The translations under genes and the position numbers were made by a program. Shown in pieces: positions 51,317 through 60,500 of a stretch of DNA of 64,000 nucleotides. The DNA comes from Flavobacteriaceae bacterium (GTDB taxonomy: Bacteria > Bacteroidota > Bacteroidia > Flavobacteriales > Flavobacteriaceae), in assembly GCA_021739635.1 (NCBI GenBank), contig JAIPBH010000003.1:124001-188000 (forward strand), given 5' to 3'. The notes under the pieces were generated by a model that ran no database searches, was not told the DNA's origin, and worked only from the letters and a program-made list of their open reading frames with translations. Each line of letters begins with the position of its first letter. The stretch's first letter is position 1.

Positions 51317-53014
51317 ATGAATTACGATTTAAAAATATTGAAATCAAAACACACACCTACAAGAATACAGCATCAAGATAAAAAGCCTTTTTATTTTAGA
51401 ATATGCTTGTCTGCATTCTTAGCTCTAACATCTATAGTCTCTTTTTCTCAAGTAAAAGCAACGATAGATTCAACATCCATAAAAATTGGAGCACAAATTA
51501 CCTATAAAATTCAAGTAGAAACAGATACAACCAACTTGGTAGTATTTCCTGAAGGACAATCATTTTTGCCTTTAGAAATGATTGATTCTTATAAAACAGA
51601 TACGCTTAAACAAAATGACAAGTATAATCTCATAAAAACATACGGATTAACACAATTTGATTCTGGAGCTTACACAATTCCTCCTCAAAAAATTATTATA
51701 GGCGACAAAACATTTTTCACAGATTCTTTGAAAGTTGAGGTAAGAAATATTTTGGTCGATTCTACAAAACAAGGACTTTATGATATTAAACCAATTATAG
51801 AAGTTGAAAAATCTGCTAGTCAATGGTGGAAATATTTACTCTATGTGCTAATGGCATTAGGTGTTGTTGCTGGGTTATTATATTGGTTTTTATGGCGAAA
51901 AAAACCACTTACCGAAGAAGAAAAAATAGCCTTACTTCCACCATATGACCGAGCAAAACTAGCTTTAAAAAAATTAGAAGATAGCCCTTATTTAAAACAA
52001 GATGAATTTAAAGAATACTATTCTGAGTTAACACTTATTGTTAGAAAATATTTAGACGAAAAAGTGTATGATCATTCTATGGAAAGCACAACCGATGAGC
52101 TTGTAAATAGACTAAGATTATTAAAAGAAGGCAATCAAATAGATTTAAGTCAAGACACTATAAAAAATATAGAAAGTATTTTAAAGCGTGCCGATTTGGT
52201 AAAATTTGCTAAGTCTAAACCAGATATTTCTTTGGCAGAATTAGATAGAAAAACAATTGATGTAGAAATTGACCGCGTTAAAGAAGTGTTGCCCGAAGCT
52301 TCTGAAGAAGAAAAATTGCTTGACGAAAAATACAGAGAAGAATTAGAAAGAAAAGAAAAACGCAAAAAAATAGTCATAACGGTTGCCATATGTGCATTTC
52401 TTTTAATGGCAACATTTGTTGGATTTGGAATAAAATATGGATTTAATTATGTAAAAGATACCATCGTTGGTAATGACAGTTTAGAACTACTTGAAGGCGA
52501 ATGGGTAACCAGTGATTATGGTGTTCCACCAATCACAATTTCAACACCAAAAGTATTAAAGCGTATATCACCAGAATTGCCTAAAGAAGTAGCTCAACAA
52601 GCTCAAGTAACCATGTTTGGCTATGGTAGTTTAATAGAACGATTTAATATTGTAGTGGCAACTTCCATAGTAAAAACACAAGAAGATAAAAAAGAAGAAA
52701 ATAAAGTAGATTTAAAACAAGTCGTTGAAAATAATATTAAAACATGGGAGGAAAGTGGTGTTCAAAACATCCTTGTTAAAGACGAAAAATTTGTAACACC
52801 AAATGGAGCCGAAGGTTTGAAAACTCATGGAACTGGTGATTTCCCTTTAGGGTCTACTAAAAATCTATCAAGAGGGAATTATGTCATACTAGCTTTTAAT
52901 TCTAACAATGTTATTCAAGAAGTTATTTTATCTTGGAGAGAAGGCGATACCTATGCAGACCAAATGGCAGAGCGAATTTTAAATTCAGTTGAACTTATTA
53001 AACCTAAAGAATAA
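51317..53014 (+). CDS. Membrane protein of the Bat operon (DUF4381-like)
   Basis: A 565-residue protein: N-terminal signal/membrane segment near 27-45 (ending FSQ), a periplasmic beta domain, a first membrane helix near 173-193 (WWKYLLYVLMALGVVAGLLYWFLW), a cytosolic helical region with PPYDRAKLALKKLEDSPY typical of DUF4381-like proteins, a second helix near 355-372, and an unassigned C-terminal domain. It starts 7 bases after DUF58 and overlaps batA by one base (TAATG). It is one of the Bat-type assembly proteins, function unknown. The N-terminal 25 polar residues are unusual; an internal start could exist. Confidence 0.75.
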   Translation: MNYDLKILKSKHTPTRIQHQDKKPFYFRICLSAFLALTSIVSFSQVKATIDSTSIKIGAQITYKIQVETDTTNLVVFPEGQSFLPLEMIDSYKTDTLKQNDKYNLIKTYGLTQFDSGAYTIPPQKIIIGDKTFFTDSLKVEVRNILVDSTKQGLYDIKPIIEVEKSASQWWKYLLYVLMALGVVAGLLYWFLWRKKPLTEEEKIALLPPYDRAKLALKKLEDSPYLKQDEFKEYYSELTLIVRKYLDEKVYDHSMESTTDELVNRLRLLKEGNQIDLSQDTIKNIESILKRADLVKFAKSKPDISLAELDRKTIDVEIDRVKEVLPEASEEEKLLDEKYREELERKEKRKKIVITVAICAFLLMATFVGFGIKYGFNYVKDTIVGNDSLELLEGEWVTSDYGVPPITISTPKVLKRISPELPKEVAQQAQVTMFGYGSLIERFNIVVATSIVKTQEDKKEENKVDLKQVVENNIKTWEESGVQNILVKDEKFVTPNGAEGLKTHGTGDFPLGSTKNLSRGNYVILAFNSNNVIQEVILSWREGDTYADQMAERILNSVELIKPKE

Positions 53015-54018
53015 TGTTTGAAGGCATTGAATTTGTAAATAAAAATGCATTCTGGTTGCTAGTATTGCTTCCTATAGCAATGCTTTGGCACATTATTAAG
53101 TACAAAAAACAAACAGCTGAGCTTAAAATATCTAGCTTAAAAGGCTTTAAGGTTACCAACTCTTGGCTACCAAAACTCAAGCATTTATTATTTATGTTAA
53201 GGTTATTGGCAATAGCGCTAATTATTATGGCACTAGCTAGACCTCAAACTGTTGATGTATCTACAAAAACCAAAACAACAAGAGGTATTGATATTGTTAT
53301 GGCTATTGATGTTTCTGCCAGTATGTTGGCAAAAGATTTATCGCCAAACAGATTAGAGGCTTTAAAAAATGTGGCTGGCGAATTTATAAAAGGAAGACCT
53401 AATGACAGAATTGGATTAGTAGAATATGCCGGTGAAAGTTATACTAGAACCCCAATTACAAGTGATAAAACTATTATTTTAAGGTCTTTAAAAGATGTTA
53501 GATATAACACTGTAATTGAAGGCGGTACAGCGATAGGTTCTGGTTTGGCAACAGCAGTTAATAGGTTAAAAGATAGCAAAGCAAAAAGCAAGGTCATTAT
53601 ATTATTAACCGATGGAGTTAATAATTCAGGATTTATAGATCCTAAAATTGCAAGTGAATTAGCCGTAGAATATGGTATAAAAGTATATACTATTGGATTA
53701 GGAACTAACGGAACTGCCTTATCTCCAATAGCCATTTTACCAAATGGAGATTTTCAGTATGGACGCGTACCTGTTGAAATTGATGAAGCTTTACTAAAAG
53801 AAATTGCAGAAGTAACTAGCGGAAAATATTTTAGAGCTACCAATAACCAAAAGTTAGAAGAAATTTACGCAGAAATTAATAAGCTTGAAAAGACAGATAT
53901 TGATGAATTCAAGTATTATAATTATCAAGAAAAATATCGGCCATTAGTGATTTTAGCTGGATTGCTATTGCTTATAGAGTTTTTATTAAGATCTACAATT
54001 TTTAGAAGTTTTGTTTAA
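53014..54018 (+). CDS. batA: BatA: vWA-domain membrane protein
   Basis: A 334-residue protein with two N-terminal membrane helices (about 13-28 and 57-75), a vWA domain with an intact MIDAS metal site (DVSAS, D99, S101, S103; later TAIG and TDGVNNSG), and a C-terminal helix. Bat proteins were linked to aerotolerance in Bacteroides fragilis; the biochemical role is unknown. Sits at the fixed BatA position of the operon. Confidence 0.9.
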   Translation: MFEGIEFVNKNAFWLLVLLPIAMLWHIIKYKKQTAELKISSLKGFKVTNSWLPKLKHLLFMLRLLAIALIIMALARPQTVDVSTKTKTTRGIDIVMAIDVSASMLAKDLSPNRLEALKNVAGEFIKGRPNDRIGLVEYAGESYTRTPITSDKTIILRSLKDVRYNTVIEGGTAIGSGLATAVNRLKDSKAKSKVIILLTDGVNNSGFIDPKIASELAVEYGIKVYTIGLGTNGTALSPIAILPNGDFQYGRVPVEIDEALLKEIAEVTSGKYFRATNNQKLEEIYAEINKLEKTDIDEFKYYNYQEKYRPLVILAGLLLLIEFLLRSTIFRSFV

Positions 54019-54048
54019 ACCAATCAGTGAAAAACAAATTAACAATAG

Positions 54049-55086
54049 ATGTATCAATTAGAAGAAAAAATATGGTTTTGGGTTTTAGGAGTTATTCCTG
54101 TAATATTCCTATTCTTTCTTATTTTACAAATCTGGAAGCATAAGTCGCAAAACAAGTTTGCTGACAAGCAATTACTTAAAAAACTAAGTCCCAATACTTC
54201 TTTATTCAAATCTATATTAAAAATAGTCGTGTTAAGTTTAGCTTTTGCTTGTCTTGCTATTGCTTTGGTGAATCCAAAAGTAGGCACCAAACTTGAAACT
54301 GTAAAACGTGAAGGTGTTGATATTGTATTTGCCATAGACGTATCTAAAAGTATGATGGCAGAAGACATTGCCCCAAACAGATTAGAAAAAGCTAAACAAT
54401 TGGTTACCCAAATCATTAACAATTTAGCCAGTGACCGCGTTGGTATTATTGCGTATGCAGGAAAAGCATTTCCACAGTTGCCCATTACAACAGATTATGG
54501 TGCAGCCAAAATGTTTTTACAAAGCATGAACACTGATATGATTTCGTCACAAGGAACAGCAATCAATGAAGCCATTAAATTGGCTAAAACCTATTATGAT
54601 GATGAAGAGCAAACCAATCGTGTTTTAATTATTATTTCAGACGGAGAAGACCATAGTGAAGAAGCCGCTTCTGTTGCAGAAGAAGCCAGTGAAGAAGGAA
54701 TTCGAATATTTACCATTGGAGTTGGCGATGTTAAAGGTGGTCCAATTCCAGAAAAAAGAAACGGAATTGTTTTAAATTATAAAAAAGACAGTAATGGAGA
54801 AACTGTTATTACCCGTTTAAATGAAGAAATACTCCAAAGTATTGCTAGCAAGGCAAACGGTAATTATATTAATGGTAGAAACACCAATGAAGTTGTAGAA
54901 AAAATAGGAGAAATTTTAAATAAAATGGACAAAACAGAGTTTGAAGCCAAACAATATGCCGATTTTAAAGACCAATTTCAATGGTTTTTAGGCCTTGCAT
55001 TGTTCTTTTTATTTTTAGATATTTTCTTATTAGAACGAAAAACAGCTTGGTTAAAGAAACTTAATTTATTTAATGAGAATTTATAA
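54049..55086 (+). CDS. batB: BatB: vWA-domain membrane protein
   Basis: A 345-residue paralogue of BatA with the same layout: two N-terminal helices, a vWA domain with MIDAS DVSKS (D97, S99, S101) plus GTAINEA and SDGEDHSEEA, and a C-terminal helix (WFLGLALFFLFLDIFLL). Two such vWA proteins in tandem are diagnostic of Bat operons and probably form a heteromeric complex in the inner membrane. Confidence 0.9.
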   Translation: MYQLEEKIWFWVLGVIPVIFLFFLILQIWKHKSQNKFADKQLLKKLSPNTSLFKSILKIVVLSLAFACLAIALVNPKVGTKLETVKREGVDIVFAIDVSKSMMAEDIAPNRLEKAKQLVTQIINNLASDRVGIIAYAGKAFPQLPITTDYGAAKMFLQSMNTDMISSQGTAINEAIKLAKTYYDDEEQTNRVLIIISDGEDHSEEAASVAEEASEEGIRIFTIGVGDVKGGPIPEKRNGIVLNYKKDSNGETVITRLNEEILQSIASKANGNYINGRNTNEVVEKIGEILNKMDKTEFEAKQYADFKDQFQWFLGLALFFLFLDIFLLERKTAWLKKLNLFNENL

Positions 55087-55172
55087 AACCTTTAACTAAC
55101 TGAAATTTATAGGTTTAATATCTTTAGGGTAGTTTTTTAAGCTATTTTTAAAACTGTTGAAAGACAATGATC

Positions 55173-56021
55173 ATGAAAAACATAATTATATTCATAGTAA
55201 CTTTAACTGTATCATTTTCTTTTTCACAAGAAAAAGAGAAGCAGGATTTGTTAGCCTTAAAAAAGGCTAATGATTATGTGTATGAGGCCAATAAATTATC
55301 TGGTAAAGATGATTTTGTTGCGGCTGAAATGGAATATAGAAAAGCAATTTCAAAAGATGCTTCAAATACCGTAGGAGCATATAATTTAGCCAATGCCTAT
55401 TACAAAAAAGGGAGTTTAGATGAAGCGTTATATCGCCAACAGGAAGTTGTGAAAACTTCTACTTCTAAAGCAGAAAAGCATAAAGCATTTCATAACATTG
55501 GGAATATTTTAATGAAAAATAAAAAATGTAAAGAAGCCGTAGAAGCCTATAAAAATGCATTAAGAAATGACCCAACTGATGAAGAAACACGCTATAATCT
55601 TGGTTTAGCCAAAAAATGTGCTGAGCAACAAAAAGATCAGCAAGATCAAAATAAAGACGATAAGGATAAGCAAGACAATCAAGATAAAAAAGACGAGAAT
55701 AAAGATAAGCAGGATCAAAAGGATAAAGAAGGCGATAATAAAGATGACCAAAAAGACAAAGGAGATCAGGATAAAAAAGAAGGAGACGATAAAAAAGATG
55801 AAGACGGAAAGCCTAAAGATGATAAAAAAGATCAAGATAAAGGCAAGCAAGACGACCAAAAGAAAGATCAACAAAAGCCCCAGCCACAACCTGGAAAATT
55901 ATCTGATCAGCAAATAAAAAGTTTGTTAGAAGCCATGAATAATCAAGAACAAAAAGTTCAAGAAAAAATGAATGCCGAAAAACAAAAAGGAGTTAAAATA
56001 AAAACAGATAAAGATTGGTAA
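55173..56021 (+). CDS. batC: BatC: TPR-domain protein with long charged linker
   Basis: From the ATG at 55173 (an ATG two codons earlier is equally possible) the product has a signal peptide (FSFSFSQE), two to three TPR units (about 30-145; NTVGAYNLANAYYKKGSLDEAL and YNLGLAKKCA) and then about 90 residues of almost pure K, D, Q, E and N, ending in a conserved-looking tail (PGKLSDQQIKSLLEAMNNQEQKVQEKM, in parts). The linker is low complexity; it also explains spurious open frames in both strands. The tail motif is shared by BatC proteins and may bind BatA/B. Confidence 0.88.
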   Translation: MKNIIIFIVTLTVSFSFSQEKEKQDLLALKKANDYVYEANKLSGKDDFVAAEMEYRKAISKDASNTVGAYNLANAYYKKGSLDEALYRQQEVVKTSTSKAEKHKAFHNIGNILMKNKKCKEAVEAYKNALRNDPTDEETRYNLGLAKKCAEQQKDQQDQNKDDKDKQDNQDKKDENKDKQDQKDKEGDNKDDQKDKGDQDKKEGDDKKDEDGKPKDDKKDQDKGKQDDQKKDQQKPQPQPGKLSDQQIKSLLEAMNNQEQKVQEKMNAEKQKGVKIKTDKDW

Positions 56022-56089
56022 GCAGATTGACGAATCGCGAATCACAATTTTAATAATGGTGTATCGTAAAACCCAAATCGTTAATTAAT

Positions 56090-57862
56090 ATGAAATTTAT
56101 AAAACACATAACAATACTATTCATTTTGCTGGTTTCAAGCATTACTTATGCGCAAGTAAAGTTTGAAGCTAAAGTGAGCAAGAATAAACTAGGAGTAAAT
56201 GAACGTTTACGAATAGATTTTGAAATGAATCAAGATGGCGATCATTTTAATCCGCCAGATTTTAGCAATTTCACAGTAGTTGGTGGTCCAAATCAATCCG
56301 TGAGTAATTCTTGGATTAATGGCGTGCGTTCCTATTCTAAAACATACAGCTATTTTTTAGCTCCTAAAAAGCAAGGTGTTTTTACTATTGACCAAGCAAC
56401 TATAAATATTGATGGAGAAACCTATAAAACGGTTCCTTTAAAAATAGAAGTTACTACGGCGGTTGAAATACCTAAAGATCCTAATGACCCAGATTATTTA
56501 GCGGCTGAAAACATTCATTTAGTAGCTGAAATTTCTAAAACAGATCCATATTTAAACGAAGCCATAACCGTAGTTTATAAACTGTATGTGTCACCAAACA
56601 CTGGCGTAGATAATTGGCAAGAAACTGAGAGCCCAAGATATAATGATTTTTGGAGTCAGAATATTGATATGAAAGGACAAAAAGTTCAAACAGGAACTTT
56701 TAATGGCGAAGATTACCGCTTTCTAGTGCTAAGAAAAACCGTATTGTACCCACAAAAATCAGGAAAATTAAATATTGAACCATTAAGTTTAGATATTTCA
56801 GTTCAAGTACCAACAAACAGGCGTGATATTTTTGGAAGAAGATTAATGACACAAGCGCACAGAACGGTTTCTGCTGGTAGTAAAACTATCAATGTAAAAC
56901 CATTGCCAGAAGCTGGTAAACCAGCAGATTTTTCAGGTGCAGTTGGTGATTTTAGTTTTAATGTTTCCATGTCAAAGACTGAATTGAAAGCGTCAGAATC
57001 GTTACAAGCTAAAGTAGAAGTTAAAGGAAAAGGAAATTTAAAACTAATTAATCTTCCTATAATATCGTTGCCAAGCTCTTTAGAGGTTTTTGAGCCCGAA
57101 CACCATGAAAATGTTATCACAAATTTAGATGGTATGCAAGGAAGTGTTTCTGACACTTATACTGTTGTTCCTCAATTTAAAGGGAAGTATCCAATACCAA
57201 GCATTTCATTTACATATTTCGATTTAAAAACAGAAACCTATAAAAGAATTGAATCAAAAGAATTAGTTATTGATGTATTAGAAGGCCCAATAAGCGGAGC
57301 AAATTCAAATGATAATTTAGTTTCAAATACTGTTAAGCAACCCGTAGTTTTAAGCAGTGACCAATTTGCCTTTATTAAAACAAAAACAAATTTCACCTCT
57401 ACAAAACCTTCTTATTTTTTTCAAACAAATTTATTTTGGAGTAGCTTGTTATTGCCATTTTTAGCAATTCCATTAGCTATCGTTTTTAGAAGAAAAAAGG
57501 CTGAACGTGATGCCGATGTTTTTGGTAATAGAATAAGAACAGCCGACAAATTAGCTAAAAAATATTTAAGTAATGCAAAGAAAGCACTAGGAAAAAAAGA
57601 AGAATTTTACATTGCTCTTGAAAAAGCATTACACAATTATCTAAAAGCAAAATTGCATATTGAAACCAGTGATTTTAGTAAAGATGTTATTAAAAATCTT
57701 CTTGCAGAACGCCAAGTTGATGCGCAAACAATTACAGATTTTATAGCCATTTTAGAAAACTGTGAATTGGCAAGATATACACCAATTACAATAGTAACCA
57801 TGCAGCAAGATTATGATAAAGCCGCCAAAACTATTTCATTAATTGATAAACAAGCCAGTTAA
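56090..57862 (+). CDS. batD: BatD: beta-rich exported protein
   Basis: A 590-residue protein with a signal peptide (about 1-21, ending YAQ), successive beta domains (VKFEAKVSKNKLGVNERLRIDF; FTVVGGPNQSVSNSW; FSGAVGDFSFNVSMSKTELKA, each in part) and one membrane helix near 445-465 followed by a cytoplasmic helical tail. The GGPNQS motif is characteristic of BatD. Together with BatA/B it would form the periplasmic part of the complex. Confidence 0.9.
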   Translation: MKFIKHITILFILLVSSITYAQVKFEAKVSKNKLGVNERLRIDFEMNQDGDHFNPPDFSNFTVVGGPNQSVSNSWINGVRSYSKTYSYFLAPKKQGVFTIDQATINIDGETYKTVPLKIEVTTAVEIPKDPNDPDYLAAENIHLVAEISKTDPYLNEAITVVYKLYVSPNTGVDNWQETESPRYNDFWSQNIDMKGQKVQTGTFNGEDYRFLVLRKTVLYPQKSGKLNIEPLSLDISVQVPTNRRDIFGRRLMTQAHRTVSAGSKTINVKPLPEAGKPADFSGAVGDFSFNVSMSKTELKASESLQAKVEVKGKGNLKLINLPIISLPSSLEVFEPEHHENVITNLDGMQGSVSDTYTVVPQFKGKYPIPSISFTYFDLKTETYKRIESKELVIDVLEGPISGANSNDNLVSNTVKQPVVLSSDQFAFIKTKTNFTSTKPSYFFQTNLFWSSLLLPFLAIPLAIVFRRKKAERDADVFGNRIRTADKLAKKYLSNAKKALGKKEEFYIALEKALHNYLKAKLHIETSDFSKDVIKNLLAERQVDAQTITDFIAILENCELARYTPITIVTMQQDYDKAAKTISLIDKQAS

Positions 57863-57863
57863 G

Positions 57864-58613
57864 ATGAAACAGTTATTTTACATACTGATAGCACTGTTTA
57901 GCACTGTTATTTTTGCTCAAAACCAAACGTTGTTTGAACAAGGTAATCAGCTTTATAATCAAGGAAAATATGCAGAAGCCATAGAAAAATATAAAGCAAT
58001 ACTTAAAACTAATAATCATTCTGAAGCTTTATATTTTAATTTGGCCAATGCGCATTATAAGTTAAATCATATAGCGCCAAGTATTTTTTATTATGAAAAA
58101 GCTTTAAAGTTAGCCCCAGAAGATCAAGACATCAAAAACAATTTAGCATTTGCTAAAAACATGACCATTGATGCTATTGACACGATACCAGATGCTGGTT
58201 TTTCAAAACTTATAAAGAAAATCACAGACATTATGAGTTTTGATGATTGGGCCAAAGCGGCCGTTGTTTGCGTTATTATTTTTGTGCTATTAATTTTACT
58301 CTATTATTTTACCTATTCTACCAATAAAAAAAGACTAGCATTTATAACTGGTAACATATTTCTTTTTGTTGCCGCTATATCTCTTTTCATAGCATTTCAT
58401 AAGTATAATCTTAGTAAAAAGGATAAACCAGCTATTATTTTTGCTCAAGAAACCGTTATTAAAGGCGAGCCAAACACAAGAAGTCAAGAGCTATTTAGAT
58501 TGCACGAAGGCACCAAAGTTCAAATTCTTGACACTATTAATCAATGGAAAAAAATTAAACTTGCCGACGGAAAAACAGGTTGGATAGAAAATGAAGATAT
58601 TAAAGAACTTTAG
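57864..58613 (+). CDS. batE: BatE: TPR and SH3-domain membrane protein
   Basis: From the ATG at 57864 (two bases after the batD stop) the product has 249 residues: signal peptide (ending IFAQ), two TPR units (about 22-92; ALYFNLANAHYKLN and SIFYYEKALKLAPEDQDI), two membrane helices (about 125-145 and 155-180) and a C-terminal bacterial SH3 domain (VIKGEPNTRSQELFRLHEGTKVQIL, in part; GKTGWIENEDIKEL). This is the standard BatE layout. Last gene of the Bat operon. Confidence 0.9.
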   Translation: MKQLFYILIALFSTVIFAQNQTLFEQGNQLYNQGKYAEAIEKYKAILKTNNHSEALYFNLANAHYKLNHIAPSIFYYEKALKLAPEDQDIKNNLAFAKNMTIDAIDTIPDAGFSKLIKKITDIMSFDDWAKAAVVCVIIFVLLILLYYFTYSTNKKRLAFITGNIFLFVAAISLFIAFHKYNLSKKDKPAIIFAQETVIKGEPNTRSQELFRLHEGTKVQILDTINQWKKIKLADGKTGWIENEDIKEL

Positions 58614-58652
58614 TTTATTTCAAGTATCTTTATCTCAAACAATTTAAGAGCG

Positions 58653-59279
58653 ATGAATTTAGATAAAGTATTTGAAAACAATAAACAATGGATTGAAGAG
58701 AAATTATCTAACGACCCTAATTATTTTGAAAATTTAGGCAAGGGACAAAATCCAGAACTCTTATTTATTGGCTGTTCAGATAGTCGGGTTACTTCAGAAG
58801 AACTTATGGGCCTTGGCCCAGGCGAAGTCTTTGTGCACCGCAACATTGCCAACATGGTTATTAGCATTGATTTGAATGTCATGTCTGTGGTTAATTATGC
58901 CGTTGAATATCTTAAAGTAAACCATGTTATTGTTTGTGGACATTATGAATGTGGTGGTGTAAAAGCAGCTATGCAATCGGCAGATATGGGTATTTTAAAT
59001 CCTTGGTTACGTAATATAAGAGATGTATATCGTATTCATAAAAACGAATTAAATAGTATTACTGATGAAGGTGAAAAATATGATCGACTAGTTGAGCTTA
59101 ATGTTAAAGAGCAATGTGTCAACTTAATTAAAACAGCCACTGTTCAAAAAGCATTTAGAGATAGAGGACTAAAAGTTCATGGTTGGGTTTTTGATGTGCA
59201 TACAGGTAAGCTTATAGATTTAAAAATAGATTTTGTGAAGTATTTAAAAGATATTATGGAAATCTACCATTTAGATTAA
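58653..59279 (+). CDS. can: Beta-class carbonic anhydrase
   Basis: Hydrates carbon dioxide to bicarbonate. The 208-residue enzyme has zinc ligands C41 (IGCSDSR), H97 and C100 (VCGHYECGG) with the D43-R45 dyad. Standard length, cytosolic. It lies 39 bases after batE and could be co-transcribed with it, but no functional link is known. Converges on cvpA. Confidence 0.96.
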   Translation: MNLDKVFENNKQWIEEKLSNDPNYFENLGKGQNPELLFIGCSDSRVTSEELMGLGPGEVFVHRNIANMVISIDLNVMSVVNYAVEYLKVNHVIVCGHYECGGVKAAMQSADMGILNPWLRNIRDVYRIHKNELNSITDEGEKYDRLVELNVKEQCVNLIKTATVQKAFRDRGLKVHGWVFDVHTGKLIDLKIDFVKYLKDIMEIYHLD

Positions 59280-59285
59280 ATGCCA

Positions 59286-59819
59286 TTATATATCACTAGA
59301 ATTATCGTCTGCTTTAAGGTCTTCGCCTATTGGTTTTCCATTAACAATAACATTTGGAAATAAGCTTGGAATTAATGATTTAACAGGATTGTAAAGCACA
59401 GACTCTTGTTTATCAACAGTTTTAACAAAAGGCACATTTGCTTTCATTTTATCCAAAACAATAAGTATTACACTTAGTATTAAAGCAACTTTTAATCCAC
59501 CAAAAACAGCACCAAGTATTTTGTTAAAAAGCCCAAGCATGGCAAAATCAGCAATTTTAGTGAGTGCTTTTCCGGCCAATGCAATCACTAAAACTATAAT
59601 AATAAAAGTAATTGCAAAAGCAGCAATATTAACGGTGTTTTCATTCCAATCTACACGGTCTTTTAAAAAAGTAGCAACAAAATTACTAAAATGAAAAGCG
59701 CCATAAACACCAGCAATTAAAGCAACTAAAGAAGCTAATTCCACAAAAAAACCACGCATAAAACCGCGTATTAATCCTAAAACGAGTAAGGTTAAAAGAA
59801 CGATATCTAAAATACTCAT
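59286..59819 (-). CDS. CvpA-family membrane protein
   Basis: A 177-residue inner-membrane protein with about four helices; the N-terminal MSILDIVLLTLLVLGLIRGF and the RGFFVELASLVALIAGV motif are characteristic of CvpA, originally tied to colicin V production and more recently to envelope stress. Exact role in this phylum unknown. Divergent from a small conserved gene across a 190-base region that holds inverted repeats and tandem octamers. Confidence 0.88.
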   Translation of the reverse strand: MSILDIVLLTLLVLGLIRGFMRGFFVELASLVALIAGVYGAFHFSNFVATFLKDRVDWNENTVNIAAFAITFIIIVLVIALAGKALTKIADFAMLGLFNKILGAVFGGLKVALILSVILIVLDKMKANVPFVKTVDKQESVLYNPVKSLIPSLFPNVIVNGKPIGEDLKADDNSSDI

Positions 59820-59960
59820 AAGCGCTATATTTATAACAAACCTACATAATTTTTGTTTTAAATTTGCAATTACAATATGAAATAAAGTATCATGTAGGTT
59901 TCATCTGATATCTTTTTAAAACATTTTTTTAGATGAAATATAAAGTTTTGGTTGCAAACC

Positions 59961-60000
59961 ACTTTACAACTTTAGAACTTTGTAACTTTGCCACTTTGAA
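59961..60000 (+). repeat. Five tandem 8-bp repeats ACTTTnnn containing a -7 box
   Basis: ACTTTACA, ACTTTAGA, ACTTTGTA, ACTTTGCC and ACTTTGAA run without gaps up to 9 bases before the next start codon. The third-to-fourth junction creates TAACTTTG, an exact -7 box at 59983-59990. Confidence 0.6.
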
Positions 60001-60009
60001 ACTAAAAAA

Positions 60010-60366
60010 ATGTCAAGAGACGAACAATTAAAACAACGCTGGGAATTAGTAACAAAAAAATTGTCCAATCAGTTTGCCGATGGAGATATTTTAGATCTTG
60101 ATGCTATTATTTATTTAATTGGTGTTCAAGAACTTGGGCAACTTGATAGAACCTTTAAAAAAGACCAAAAGCTTGATTTAATGCATATTGCCATATGTAA
60201 GTTATTAATGCCTTATGGTTATTACGAACTTGATTTTGTTGATGATGAAGGTTGGCCGCATTATAAAGTAAAAGAAACTTTGCCGTTTTTAAAAGCTGGT
60301 GAACAAAGCGTTTTGATAAAAGAAGCTATAGTAAATTACTTTGTAGAAACGGAGTATATTGATTAA
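60010..60366 (+). CDS. Conserved hypothetical protein (118 residues)
   Basis: A soluble, acidic 118-residue protein (MSRDEQLKQRWELVTKKLSN; GVQELGQLDRTFKKDQKLDLMHIAICKLL, in part; PYGYYELDFVDDEGWPHYKV). It looks like a family restricted to Flavobacteriia, which I have seen only as hypothetical; no motif indicates a function. It has its own -7 box in the tandem octamers just upstream, and is followed by a dispersed palindromic repeat before pheS. Confidence 0.75.
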   Translation: MSRDEQLKQRWELVTKKLSNQFADGDILDLDAIIYLIGVQELGQLDRTFKKDQKLDLMHIAICKLLMPYGYYELDFVDDEGWPHYKVKETLPFLKAGEQSVLIKEAIVNYFVETEYID

Positions 60367-60373
60367 CTTTTTT

Positions 60374-60459
60374 GTCATTGCGATGCAAATTTTAAATTTG
60401 CAGTGGCAATCTGTTTTCTTTTTAAGTAGATTACTTCGTCTTTTCATCCTCGTAATGAC
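60374..60459. repeat. Degenerate dispersed palindromic repeat (GTCATTGCGA...CGTAATGAC type)
   Basis: GTCATTGCG (60374-60382) is nearly inverted by CGTAATGAC (60451-60459), with an inner pair GGCAATCT / AGATTACT. This matches the pattern of a short intergenic repeat scattered through many bacterial genomes (consensus ends GTCATTGCGA and CGCAATGAC). Here it has decayed and also contains a perfect palindrome TGCAAATTT-T-AAATTTGCA. No coding capacity. Confidence 0.6.
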
Positions 60460-60500
60460 GATATTTTAATTAAATTTGCCATCATTTTTGAATTGATATC

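Noticed and set aside
55605-55917. Two long frames (both strands) within batC
   Set aside because: They are by-products of the AAAGAT-rich low-complexity linker; compositions are nearly pure I/F/L or K/I.
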